The notes beneath the pieces are model-generated. The model had not been told where the DNA came from and did not search any database. It saw only the letters and a program-made list of their open reading frames with translations. A stretch of DNA of 64,000 nucleotides from Nicotiana tabacum (taxonomy: Eukaryota > Streptophyta > Magnoliopsida > Solanales > Solanaceae), in the NCBI RefSeq assembly GCF_000715075.1, contig NC_134102.1, forward strand, positions 107,644,001 to 107,708,000, read 5' to 3'. Below, piece after piece: positions 22,834 to 34,455 of this stretch (position 1 is its first letter; each line of letters starts with the position of its first letter). Both the position numbers and the translations under genes were made by a program.

Positions 22834-23462
22834 CCATTAAAGTTCAAAACGCAAAACTATAAGCAACAAAAATGAATGGATTAGATCAAACGGGTTGCTG
22901 CTATGAAGCACCGCCAAATGATTCTCGTACACCCTAATGAAAAGTCAAAACGTAAGTATATATATAAAGTATCCCTTTGCATCAAAACAAGAAATGTCAA
23001 ATGAGCCAGTACAAGAAAAAGAAATGAAAATTGTTTCTCCTCCTTCCTATATGATGAAGATTTGGAGGTCCGGAGTGGGCGACAGTGACATATGCAGGGT
23101 TTTAAATCATAATATTGGTCTTTAATGACAATTCGACTTATGAGTGAGTTTAGACTTAGAATTATGTTGGTTTTAATACTTTATTTCATGTCTCACGAAC
23201 AAGTATTATTGGACTTTTCATTTGGTAGGAGATAGTTCTTTATTTCAGATAATAAAATCATTTTATTACTACCAATCCGAAGAAATACGACCAAATTAAT
23301 ATTTACTTGGGATTACTTTGTAAATAGTGTCGGCCTATTATATACACCTATTGGATTTAAAACTATATTTAGTAATACCGTGACACCCCTTTCTAAAGGG
23401 TGTCTCCACTACTATTGAGAGACATGCACCCTTCTTGATTAGGAAAAATTTAAATTAGGCAC

Positions 23463-23848
23463 TAGTAGTGGTTGCAAAATGGATATAAAATATAGTTATC
23501 CATATATTATTCACTAGAAAATGGGTTGGATAATGAACTTTTTAAAAATAGATTAAATATGGATAAGATTCATATTATCCAATTAACTAATATATAACCA
23601 ATGAGTTTACTTTTATATTTACAAAGATTCAAATTGGAGGTTTCTCAAGTTTAGGAACTAGGAATTCTCCAAAAAATGATCATATTCAAGAAGTCATGAA
23701 TAATATGGATATCCACATTATCCGCCGGTTAACCTATTTTTTATCCGTAATAAATATGGGTCGGTCAGATAATTTATTCATTTTTATATTATCCGTTTTC
23801 AACCCGCTCATATCCGACGCCACCTGCCCGTTTGTCACCTTTAGTCCC
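23463..23848. mobile_element. hAT-type MITE
   Basis: Non-coding and 386 bp long. The left end, tagtagtggttgcaaaatgg, and the reverse complement of the right end, ctaaaggtgacaaacggg, are imperfect inverted repeats of the TAGGGGTGGCAAA type common to plant hAT MITEs. The 8-bp duplication ttaggcac is perfect at 23455-23462 and 23849-23856. The interior is built of repeated atggataa / ttatccat pieces that can fold on themselves. Confidence 0.65.
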
Positions 23849-24449
23849 TTAGGCACTAGCCACTGAAACTGAAATTCAAACTTATGATATTATAATTTGA
23901 ATGGTAATAGCGGCCATTGAACTGTTCCATTAAAAACGCCATTTCATATATTACATGGGGTTATAATGTATTAGAAAAACCTTATCCTTTAAACCAAAAA
24001 AAAAAAAAGTCAAAACTAATTCTCTTATATACACAATTGAGCTTGAAGGGTCATGACATCACTTTGTTGCAAGATTATTATGCCACCTATATAAATTACC
24101 AGAAAAGCATTGCCATAATCTGTTGGTAGAAAATATTACACTTGTCCCTCGTTAGATGTGTAAGTATTTCAAAAAGGTTTATCATATTGGAAATTTTACA
24201 TGCTATAGCTAAATAATGCACCCTATTTATTATAAACCAAAATATTTTAAAAATATTATTATTTATAGCCACTTTTTATATTTTATAGTAAAATACAAAT
24301 ATATATAATTGATCCCTCAATGTTTTCCTTAACCCTTTCTCTCTTCTCCCTCAACTCTCTCTCCTTTTTCACTCTCTCTTCACCCTCGGCAAGGCCAGCG
24401 TCCAGCCGGTCATCTTCTCTGGCGGAGCTATATCGGAGCCCGACCAAAC

Positions 24450-24455
<6 letters not shown>

Positions 24456-24520
<65 letters not shown>
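24456..24520. repeat. (CT)n microsatellite
   Basis: About 65 bases of uninterrupted CT repeat, 65 bp before the insertion site of the next element. It makes spurious Ser-Leu and Arg-Glu frames on the two strands. Confidence 0.95.
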
Positions 24521-24522
<2 letters not shown>

Positions 24523-24588
24523 CCCTTCTCTCATCTCCACTGTCATATCCAGATCTAAAAATCACAAAATCACGATGGGTCCATTACC

Positions 24589-27480
24589 TGTAACAACCCG
24601 ACCGATCGTTTTGAGCTCTAGTGCATCGTTTGGCGGTTTGAAGACGTGAGTAGCTTCACTTCATATTTCATGACTTGTACATATGGTCGGAATTGAATTT
24701 CAGGAAGTTTAAAGTTGATTCGGATAGAAATTCTAAATTCAGAAGCTTTAAGGTCGAAGAGTTGACTAAGATTTGACTTTTGAGTAAACGACCTCGGAAT
24801 CGGGATTTAAAGGTTTCAATAGGTTCATATGATGATTTAGGAGTTGGGTGTATGTTCAGGTTGAGTATCGGGTGGTCCGGGATCATTTCGGCGCTCATTA
24901 TGGAAAGTTGGCATTTTGAAAGTTCAAGAATTCCTTAAGTTTGGTTTGAAGTAGACTTTAGTGTTATCGATGTCCGTTTGGGGTTCCGAGCCTTGGAATA
25001 GGTTCGTATCGGAATTTGTGACTTGTGCGTAAAGTTTAGCGTTATTCCGGGATGTTTAAGTATAATTCAGATGCGTTCGGCAAAGTTTAAAGTTTGAAAG
25101 TTCAAAGAAAGATTTCGATCGTCGATTCATAATTTTGATATTTTTTGGCGTGATTTAAGACTTCGACTAAGTTCGTATCATGTTTTAGGATGCGTTGGTA
25201 TGGTTGTATGGGATCACGGGGGCCTCGGGTGCGAATCAGGTTGGAATTGGGTTGAGTTTTGGACTTAAGGAATTACTGAAGCTTAAGGCTTTTAGTGTGA
25301 TCGCACCTGCGAGGTTTATGGCCACAGGTGCGAGACCACAAAAGAGGCCAAGGGGTCGCAGAAGCAGTTCTGGGTGAGCTAGGCAGTGGTCGGAAGTGCG
25401 AGGAGGATTTCTGCATCTGCGAGCCCACAGATACGACGAGGCTACGCAGATGCAGAGTTGGAAAGGCGCGGCTGGCTTTGCAGAAGCGGATGTGATCACA
25501 CAGGCGCGGAATCACAAAAGCGAGGGGAGGGCCACTGAAGCGCCCTCGTAGGTGCGAGCCTTGGACCGCAGGTGCGGCTGGTCGGGGCTTAAGTGACTTC
25601 CGCAGGAGTGGACATTTTTCTGCAGAAGCGTGGCCGCAGGTGCGGCTGGGTGTCCCGTAGGTGCGAAGACGCCTGGGAAGAATATATGTTGCTCAATCGG
25701 GATTTTTACTCATTTCACTCATTCCTCTCTTGCTTGGGCGATTTTTGGGGCGATTTGGAGGAGCCAACTTCATCATCTACCTTGAGGTAAGGAACTTCTA
25801 CATATTGTGAGCTAAGTGCACGAGTTATATATAGATTTACACTTGGATGTTAGTAGAATGTATGAGGTTTTGGTAGAAAACCTAGAAATCGCATTTTTGG
25901 ATTTTGACCATGAAATTGGACATGGAATTTGAAAAAAATTATATATTTGAGTTCGTAGCATTATGGGTAAAGTTTATCTTCAAGAACTTTTTGAATTCGG
26001 GTACGTGGGCCCGAGGGTTGACTTTGTTAACTTTTCGAGAGGAATTGGGAATTGTTATAAACTAATTCATTATGAGTGTTGGAGTATATTTTTATTGGTT
26101 TGCATGTTGTTTGACTAGTTTCGGATCGTTTGGCTTTGAATTGAGGAGTTAGAGAGGCATTGGAGTCGGTTATTGGAACTTCGGAGCGAGGTAAGTCTCC
26201 TGTCTAACCTTGTGAGGGGGAAACTACCCTCTAGGTGATGTAATTGTTGTGTGCTACTAGTTGTGGGTGATGCGTACGCATGAAGTGACGAGAGTCCATA
26301 TGTAGTTAAAGCATATTTATGTCCGGGTAGACTTAGGACTTTATCATGTAATATTTGAATTGTTTGGACTCATTTTGCTAGTTTAATTAATTGAAATTAC
26401 AATTGAAATTGATTTAGAAACATATGTATATTAGGCCGAGCTTTATCACCTTGAGATGTTGCCAAGATATTTGATAAACGTAAAGGGGTGTAGTCACTAC
26501 TATGCACCTGTAACTGTTTTGTAAGCACGTGACTTGTAATTCGATAAGTTTCTTCCTTTCTTGTGGAGCGGGCCGAACGCCTCGACAGTATAATAGATGC
26601 ATCTATGATTCCTGCCGCTCGACCCTCGACAGTGTATATATTATTCCGGATCGGGTCGTACGACCTCTGTATAATCGTGTGTTATATCGCTAGCAGTCTG
26701 AATATTCACGAGATTATCCTTCCACTGATGCCTGGCATTTCATATGGTATTCATTATTCTTTTGATATTGGCACTTGATATTTTTTGAGTTGTTGAGATA
26801 GAATACGAGATTGAGAAATTTATATCGTTAAAAGAAATTTTTGAAAGATTATGTTGGTTACCTTTTTATCCCACTATTATTGATGTGTTTCATATATGTT
26901 TAGGATTTAGCATACTGCTTTATTGGACCTCTAGTAGGTGTCGATGTCGGCCCCTCGTCACTACTTCTCTGGGGTTAGACTAGATACTTACTGGGTACGC
27001 GTTGATTTATGTATTCATGCTACACTTCTACACTAAATGTGCAAGTCTGACAGGCTCATTTGGTAGACATCTGGGCGCGTAGGCGCAGCTGCTGAGGAGA
27101 CTTTATGGTGAGCTGCATTCCACGCTACGTATCGTAACTCACAAAGTCTCCATCATACTATTTACTTTATCATGTCTTATTTACATTCCAGACGGATGTT
27201 GTATTATTGTTGTACTCCTTAGTAAATGCTCATGCACTTGTGGCACTGGATTTTTGGGATATTCTAGTTGATGTTATGCATATTATTATCACCATTTATT
27301 TTACGCAATACTAATTATGTATGTACCCATGAATTTTAAAGGTGTAAATTTCCTTACTTAATAAAAGTTTATGATTTCAAAAGTAATAAAATGAACGATT
27401 TATGTGATAGTTCACCATTGGCTTGCCTAACAGCGACGTTGGGCGCCATCACGGCCTATAGTGGGTTTTGGGTCGTGACA
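24589..27480 (+). repeat. LARD copy B, 5' LTR
   Basis: Starts tgtaacaacccgacc and ends ttttgggtcgtgaca. It matches 31573-34320 throughout but keeps about 65 bp (around 26530-26595) that the 3' LTR has lost. It carries a GC-rich decamer array at 25297-25675. Confidence 0.88.
25297..25675. repeat. CGC-N4-GCG decamer array in LARD B 5' LTR
   Basis: Closely spaced variants of tcgcacctgcga, cacaggtgcgag, tcgcagaagc and gcatctgcgag stand out as GC- and CpG-rich against an AT-rich LTR. The matching region of the 3' LTR is 32279-32612. Confidence 0.7.
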
Positions 27481-27483
27481 GCT

Positions 27484-27495
27484 TGGTATCAAAGC
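27484..27495 (+). other. Primer binding site of LARD copy B
   Basis: tggtatcaaagc starts four bases after the LTR end at 27480. It is one base different from the canonical initiator-Met site tggtatcagagc. Confidence 0.85.
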
Positions 27496-30400
27496 TTTAG
27501 GTTCACTTGGGTATCATGAGTCATGAGCGAGTCTAGTAGAGTTTTGCGGATCGGTACGGAGACGTCTATACCTATCTTCGAGAGGCTACATGGTTGTTAA
27601 GAGCACTTCCCTTCTTGATTCCTCGTCGTGCGATTTGATTTCATTAAAGCTATGATTTCATCTCCTGCCTACTCATTCCTATACGATGTTGAGCTCTTGT
27701 TATCAATTGGGCATCGAGGAGTTGTAATGTGACTGCAGATATGGTGCAGGACGTTTCTCCCTGCGTATTTGATTGGGCTATTGTCATCGCCTCATGGAGG
27801 GATGTTCTTTCACTTTAGTGAAATGTTAGTGATGCCTATGGTTTCGCGGCTATGCACGGTGCATTATGATGTTCATGAGTGGTTATCGCACAGTGTTAGT
27901 GTAAATGGTAAGGTGCTTATTTATGTACCGCGACAATGAATAACTCGAAATGAGGACTACTCGGTTCATGTTTTAGAGGTTTGGCATTTTATTCCAGCGG
28001 AGGAGAGGCAATTGGACTATGGATATTCAGGCCTCGGTTGACAGAGTGGCAAGATCGGATATTTTCGAACTTGGTGGAAATTCTCATTTGTGATATAGTG
28101 TCGTCGTCCTTGTTTGAACGCATTAAGGCTCGTCAGTGTTATGGTCTTTTTTTATTTGCCTTCGGGGCAAGGTGTTATGAAATGGTGCCTGAGAAGCGGT
28201 TGTCAGAGATGGCGGTGTGTAGCGGTTTCAGAATCGAATCGGTGTTTCTGACATTGATGGCTCGAGAAATATGATCTTTGAGGAGACTTAGAGCTGGTAG
28301 CAATTTATTAGTTCAGGTGCTATAGAGATGGATCTTGATTTGAGGCAGTATTTGGGAAATGAAGGATGAGGAAAGACATGATGGAAGGTATCTCGCGGTG
28401 GTTGAATTGCTAGCAGGACAATTATGAACAACGGAGGCCGAGAAGTTTGCTTAAGGAGATGGTCTTATCGAAGTGAGAGTGGCAGAGTAGGGTATGGATT
28501 CCGTGATAGGATAGCCACATACTTTGAGGAAGTTTAGAACAATTTGGGGATCATGGTGGTCAATGACTAAGTCTATAAATTTCATTTGGGACGGTGGCTA
28601 CTGTACTAAGGAATATTGAATATGACAGAGAGGAGTTTGCTTGAATGGAAGAGGGGTGTGAAATGCTTGATTATCATTTTTGGGTGCAACCTGACTTCGA
28701 GTTTGGAACGTATGGCTGGACTTTCAGTGGATGCTAATGGGGAATGAACAGACTTTTACAGCTGCTGGACGACCATGGGCTCAGGAGGGTTTGCTGATTT
28801 CGTGGTAGTTGTAACCAGGGCTTTGTCGTTGGACGATGTTGAAATGGAATTCCATAGGTGGGCTATCTCCTGTGAGCGGGTTAGCTGTTGCGTGATTCTT
28901 GATGAAGTTCTACGAAAAGTTCTACTTTCTACACAGCGGGAGGAATGTACTGGGATGTGAGCTTGGATCGCTTGAAGAAGATAGTGCGATTGTCAGGAGG
29001 TCCAATGTGCGATTGTGGTTGATAATTTGGAATATTTTATGAAACGTTTAACATGAGATTGCGATAATTTTGGCGGGTTAACGGTGCGAGGTCATGGTAA
29101 TTGAGAAGGAGGAATCTTTGTGGGTTCTAGATTTATGTGATTATAGTTTAAAGCTAAGTGGGGGAGCCCGACATCTACGATTGGATTGCGTGGTTGTCTG
29201 CTTGCGGAAGGTCTTTCAGAATGAGCGTACTAGTTGGAGATGCCATCGTGCACACGAGGAGGGTATGAGATGGTTCATGGGTATCGAGACGATGTGATCT
29301 CGTGATTTGGGTCACTCAGGATGAGTGTTGCTTGAGTTTCATTATGTTTTTGAATAAAGCTATTAATATTTCTAAGACAAGTCAAGAGTAAATTGGAAGA
29401 AGTGGGATGGGTTAGTAATGGTTTGAATCAGCATGATTGTGGCAATGATCAGCTCCTTCGGCGTGTTAAGTTATACAGGTGGTTTGTGTTTGTACGTGCG
29501 GGCTTGACAGCCACCATAATTTGCTTGATTTGGGAGGTATTTGATTCCAATGGCCTTGTTGTGTAAATGGATCCCGAAAGAGTTATGGCGGTTTAGACCA
29601 CGACTTGAGGTTTGTATTTTCTAAGGTCGTGGGAATTCAGTTGCGTGTTGCAATAGTTCTTCTGGAATGAGATAAGTGAAAGGTTTCTAGCCAATGAAGT
29701 ATTTATTCTACTAGTAGTTCAGGGGTTATGATGAATTCATGTACTCTTGCTTAGCGGCATGATTGGTGCAGTGAACGGCATGGGAATTGGAAGTTGAGGA
29801 TCAAGGTTGCGGCTCGGTGTTGATAAGAATGTCACGAGCTCGGATGGGCAGGGAAAAATTCAAATATTTAGAGTAAGCTGGCATTATCTTAGTGTCGCCT
29901 GAGAATGGTATTCTGTGGAAGAGACATTGCGTATTGATTTGCGGATTTGTGATTTGATTTACATAATTAGTACGATTGGTGGTATGGAGTTGCAGACTTT
30001 GCTACCTGGTGCGGAAGGTCGTGGGAGCGTATCCCACAGGAAAATTGTATAAGTGTGACATGTTAGTCACTTGATTGTTAAGGATCGAAACCAAGTATAG
30101 AGATTCTGGTACTATCGCTAATGTGAGAGTTTATGCATGAAGGACGCTCTATTCATTTGGTTGTGGACTATTGGAGTATGTCCCGGATTGGACGGCTGCT
30201 CGTGTGTGTCATGAATAGGGCCATTGTGGATCCTTGAAAGGTTGTTGGCCCAGTATGGGATGATCGGAATCAGCTTGAGGTCCGTTAGTGGGTCTAATGT
30301 GAATGTGTGCTCTACATCATGTCGGATGTGTTCATTTAGCGTAGCATTGCTTACGGAGGAGTCTTCGGGAGTTGGATGTTATTCACATCGTCAGCTATTC

Positions 30401-31559
30401 CATGTAATACTCTATTGTGCCATGTGGGTTGTGAGACAGCTTGATTATTCGCACATGTGTTGTGATCCTGTGTAGCTTGTGGTGTTATATGAGCAAGATG
30501 ACTCTCGAGATGCAGGTCATTTATTGCACCTTAGTCGTGCTTGGGTTTTTGTAGCGTATGACACTATCTGTCTCCCCAGGATTGTATTATGCACATGGCG
30601 TGCTTGTGGTCGATATTCGGGAATTTTGTAAGTATAAGCATTTCGGCTTGATAAGTGTTTCCTTATTGATTGTTATGTGTGGGTCGGGTGGTACGCCGTC
30701 ACGGGTATATTATTTGGATCGGGTGGCACGCCGCCACGGGTATGTTGTGTGGATCGGGTTGCGCGCCATAACGATGTAATATTTAGATCGGGTTGCACGC
30801 CGCAATAGTGAGATGTTAAGTACGGTTCCTTATACTTATTTTATGTACCTTGTTTCCCATCTCTGAGATAGAGCCATAACATCGGTTTGACCGTTTTATT
30901 CGTTACGCGGGCTGGATGGTTCTTTGCCAGAGTTCATTCTTTCCTATGGGTCATATTGGAGTTGTAGCTAGTTGGCGCTTTGATGGCGCTGTATGCAATT
31001 TTAGAAAGTATCTAAGGTGGCTTATTGCTCGAGCAGCTTGTACTGGGTGAGACGAGGTTATTGGACCTGAGATCAATGCTATAGGATTTATGTAGGGTAT
31101 ATTAGAGAGAAAATATTGTTATCCAGTTCAGAATGAGGTCATGGTTCTTGTCAGGTGAAGGGACTCCATGATTTGTTGATTTGGTTAAGTGGTTATGCAT
31201 TTCTACACATCTCTTTCGTTGTGACAGTATTGCGAGAGTTGGAAGTTCGAACCGAGCTTATATGTGTTATGAGGTGTATTGCAGGCATCAGATTCATGAA
31301 ATTGCAACTATTGCGGTCGAAGGATGTTACTCTGGGCAAAAGACTTATGTGGTGCATGGTGTGATTTCAGCATAGATGCATGATCATGTTTTGGTATAGT
31401 GTGTAGTGATTGATGCGGTGTTCGCATGTTAGAATCGGGCCTCATGGAGAATTCCGGATGTTGAACCTGGTTCTAAGGCTTGTTAGCTTAAGAAAAGGGA
31501 CGATGTTCAGTCCTGCCCGAGCTAATGTGCTTAGGTGGGTTTTGGTCGAACGTATGTTT
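27496..31559 (+). other. LARD copy B, non-coding internal region
   Basis: About 4 kb without retroviral-type domains. The first 200 bases (for example tcttcgagaggctaca near 27575) match the same place in copy C read on the - strand, and 27855-29557 matches copy A. A deletion near 29207 removes about 430 bp kept by copy A. The short frames (such as 27981-28274 and 31155-31364) are not conserved between copies and are not called as genes. Confidence 0.7.
30681..30815 (+). repeat. 35-bp tandem repeat in LARD B
   Basis: Four imperfect units of about 35 bp, each with a gatcgggtggcacgccgcca-like core, starting near 30681, 30716, 30751 and 30786. Each core holds a small inverted repeat (gcacgccgc). 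Confidence 0.75.
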
Positions 31560-31572
31560 AAGTGGGGGAGAA
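31560..31572 (+). other. Polypurine tract of LARD copy B
   Basis: aagtgggggagaa directly before the 3' LTR. Copy C has aagtggggggagaa at the same place, one G longer. Confidence 0.85.
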
Positions 31573-34320
31573 CATAACGACCCGACTGGTAATTTTGAGC
31601 TCTAGTGCATCGTTCGGCAGTTTGAGACCGTGAGTAGCTTCACTTCATGTTTATGACTTGTACATGTGGTAGGAATTGAATTTTAGGAAGTTCAGAGTTG
31701 ATTCGGATAGGAATTCTAAACTCGGAAGCTTTAAGTTGGAAGAGTTGACTAAGATTTGAGTTTTGAGTAAATGACCTCAGAATCGGGACTTGAAGGTTTC
31801 AATAGGTTCGTATGATGATTTCGGACTTGGGTGTGAATTCAGGTGGAGTATCGGGTGGTCCGGGATCAATTCAGTGCTCATTATGGAAAGTTGGCATTTT
31901 GAAAGTTTAAGAATTGGTTAAGTTTGGTTTGAAGTGGACTTTGGTGTTATCGATGTCCGTTTGGGGTTCCGAGCCTTGGAATAGGTTCGTATCGTGATTT
32001 GTAACTTGTGCGTAAAGTTTGATGTCATTCCGGGATGTTTAAGTATAATTCGAATGCGTTCGGTGAAGTTTAAAGTTTGAAAGTTCAAAGAAAGGTTTCG
32101 ATCGTCGATTCATAATTTTGATGTTGTTTGGCGTGATTTGAGGCTTCAACTAAGTTCGTATCATATTAGGATGCGTTGGTATGGTTGGATGGGGTCCCGG
32201 GGGCCTCGGGTGCGAATCGGATTGGAATATGGTTGAGTTTTGGACTTAAGGAATTGCTGAAGCTTAAGGCTTCTAGTGTGATCGCACCTACGAGGTTTAT
32301 GGCCGCAGGTGCGAGACCGCAAAAGCGGCCAAGGGGTCGCAGAAGCGGTTCTAGGTGAGTTGGGCAGTGGTCGCAGGTGCTAGGAGGATTTCCACATCTG
32401 CGAGCCCGCAGATGCAAGGCGTGGCTGGCTTCGAAGAAGCGGATGGGATCACGCAAGCGCGGAAGAGCAAAAGCGAGGGGAGGGTCGCAGACGCGCCCTC
32501 GCAGATGCGAGCCTTGGGCCGCAGGTGCAGCTAGTCAGGGCCTAAGTGACTTCCACAGGAGCGGACATTTTTTCGTAGATGCGGCTGGGTTACCCGCAAG
32601 TGCGAAGACGCCGGGGCGGAATATATGTTGCTCAATCGGGATTTTTGCTCATTTCACTCATTCCTCTCTTGCTTGGGCGATTTGGAGGAGCCAACTTCAT
32701 CATCTACCTTGAGGTAAGGAACTTCTACACATTGTGAGCTAAGTGCACGAGTTATATATAGATTTACACATGGATATTAGTAGAATGTGTGAGGTTTTGG
32801 TAGAAAACCTAGAAATTGCATTTTCGGATTTTGACCATGAAATTGGACATGGAATTTGAAAAAAATTATATATTTGAGTTCGTAGAGTTATGGGTAAAGT
32901 TTATCTTCAAGAAATTTTAGAATTCGGGCACGTGGGCCCGAGGGTTGACTTTGTTAACTTTTCGAGAGGAATTAGGAATTGTTATAAACTAATTCATTAT
33001 AAGTGTTGGAGTATATTTTTATTGGTTTGCATGTTGTTTGATGGTTTCGGATCGTTTGGCTTTGAATTGAGGAGTTAGAGAGGCATTGGAGCCGGTTATT
33101 GGAACTTCGGAGCAAGGTAAGTCTCATGTCTAACCTTGTGAGGGGGAAACTACCCTCTAGGTGATGTAATTGTTGTGAGCTACAAGTTGTGGGTGTTGCG
33201 TTCGCATGAGGTGACGAGAGTCCATACTTAGCTAAAGCATATTTATGTCCGGGTAGACTTAGGACTTTATCATGTAATATTTGAATTGTTTGGACTCATT
33301 TTGCTAGCTTAATTAATTGAAATTACAATTGAAATTGATTTAGAAACATATGTATATTAGGCCGAGCTTTATCACATTGAGTTGTTGCCAAGATATTTGA
33401 TTAACGTAAAGGGGTCTATTCACTACTATGCACTTATATTTGTGTTGTAAGCATTATAATATATGCATCTATGGTTCCTGCCGCTTGACCCTCGGCAATG
33501 TATATTTTATTCTAGATCGGGCCGTACGACCTCGGCATAATCATGTGTTATATCGCTAGCAGTCTGAATATTCACGAGATTATCCTTCCACGGATGCCTG
33601 GCATTTCATATGGTATTCCTTATTTTTTTGATATTGGCACTTGATATTTTCCGAGCTGTTGAGATAGAATACGAGATTGAGAAATTTATATCGTTAAAAT
33701 AAATTTTTGAAAGATTATGTTGGTTACCTTTTTATCCCACTATTACCGTTGTGCTTCATATCTGTTTAAGATTTAGCATACTGCTTTATTGGACCTCTAG
33801 TAGGTATTGATGTCGGTTCCTCTTTACTACTTCTACGGGTTAGACTAGATACTTACTGGGTACGCGTTGATTTATGTATTCATGCTACACTTCTACACTA
33901 AATGTGCAAGTCTGACAGGTTCATTTGGTAGACATCTGGGCGCGTAGGCGCAGCTGCTGAGGAGACTTTATGGTGAGCTGCATTCCACGCTACGTATCGT
34001 AACTCACAGAGTCTCCGTCATACTATTTACTTTATCCTGTCTTATTTACATTCCACACAGATGTTATATTATTGTTGTACTTCTTAATAAATGCTCATGC
34101 ACTTGTGGCACCGGGTTTTGGGGATATTCTAGTTAATGCTATGCATATTATTATCACATTTTATTGTTGTTCATTATTAAGGTTTAAATTTCCTTACCTA
34201 ATAAAAGTTTATGATTTCAAAAGTAATAAAATGAACAATTTACGTGATAGTTCATAATTGGCTTGCCTAACGGCAATGTTGGGCGCTATCACGGCCTATA
34301 GTGGGTTTTGGATCGTGACA
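31573..34320 (+). repeat. LARD copy B, 3' LTR
   Basis: 2748 bp. The first two bases read ca where the 5' LTR has TG, so the start is mutated; the end ttttggatcgtgaca is intact and abuts the ttacc duplication. It holds the second decamer array (32279-32612) and lacks about 65 bp present at 26530-26595. Confidence 0.85.
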
Positions 34321-34325
34321 TTACC

Positions 34326-34450
34326 AACGTCAAAAATATTAGAGGAAGATCGTAGGCGTTACCAGATCTGGATCTAACAGAGATGCCGGAATCCATATGG
34401 CTTCTTCTCATTCTTTGTATCTGACCGAATTTTGGTAGATACAATGTAAT
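34326..34450. other. Host spacer between two LARD insertions
   Basis: Between the two target duplications lies unique-looking DNA containing agatctggatctaac. With 24420-24583 on the left and 44104 onwards on the right, it was continuous before the two insertions. Confidence 0.65.
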
Positions 34451-34455
34451 AGAGT

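Larger units (their letters stand above)
22839..24583. other. Intergenic DNA between gypsy and LARD elements
   Basis: Low-copy-looking AT-rich sequence without a convincing gene. It contains one MITE (23463-23848) and the (CT)n tract. Short frames such as 22937-23125 and 23917-24129 show no family features. Confidence 0.6.
24589..34320 (+). mobile_element. LARD-type LTR retrotransposon (copy B)
   Basis: A 9.7-kb element with a 2892-bp 5' LTR, a 4.1-kb internal region and a 2748-bp 3' LTR. It is flanked by the 5-bp duplication ttacc at 24584-24588 and 34321-34325. A Met-tRNA-type primer site and a polypurine tract are in place. The internal region has no gag, protease, RT or integrase signature in any frame; open frames are below 100 codons. 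This fits a large retrotransposon derivative (LARD) moved by proteins supplied in trans. The LTR ends form an inverted repeat (tgtaacaaccc against tgtcacgaccc). The element closely resembles the - strand copy at 34456-44098 and the broken copy at 1-10331. Confidence 0.88.

Noticed and set aside
24283..24649. Leu-Ser and Arg-Glu repeat frames on both strands
   Set aside because: They are produced by the (CT)n microsatellite and carry no domain.
27981..29297. Set of short + strand frames in the LARD B internal region, with counterparts at 181-1061
   Set aside because: They are not kept in frame between copies A and B and match no retrotransposon protein.
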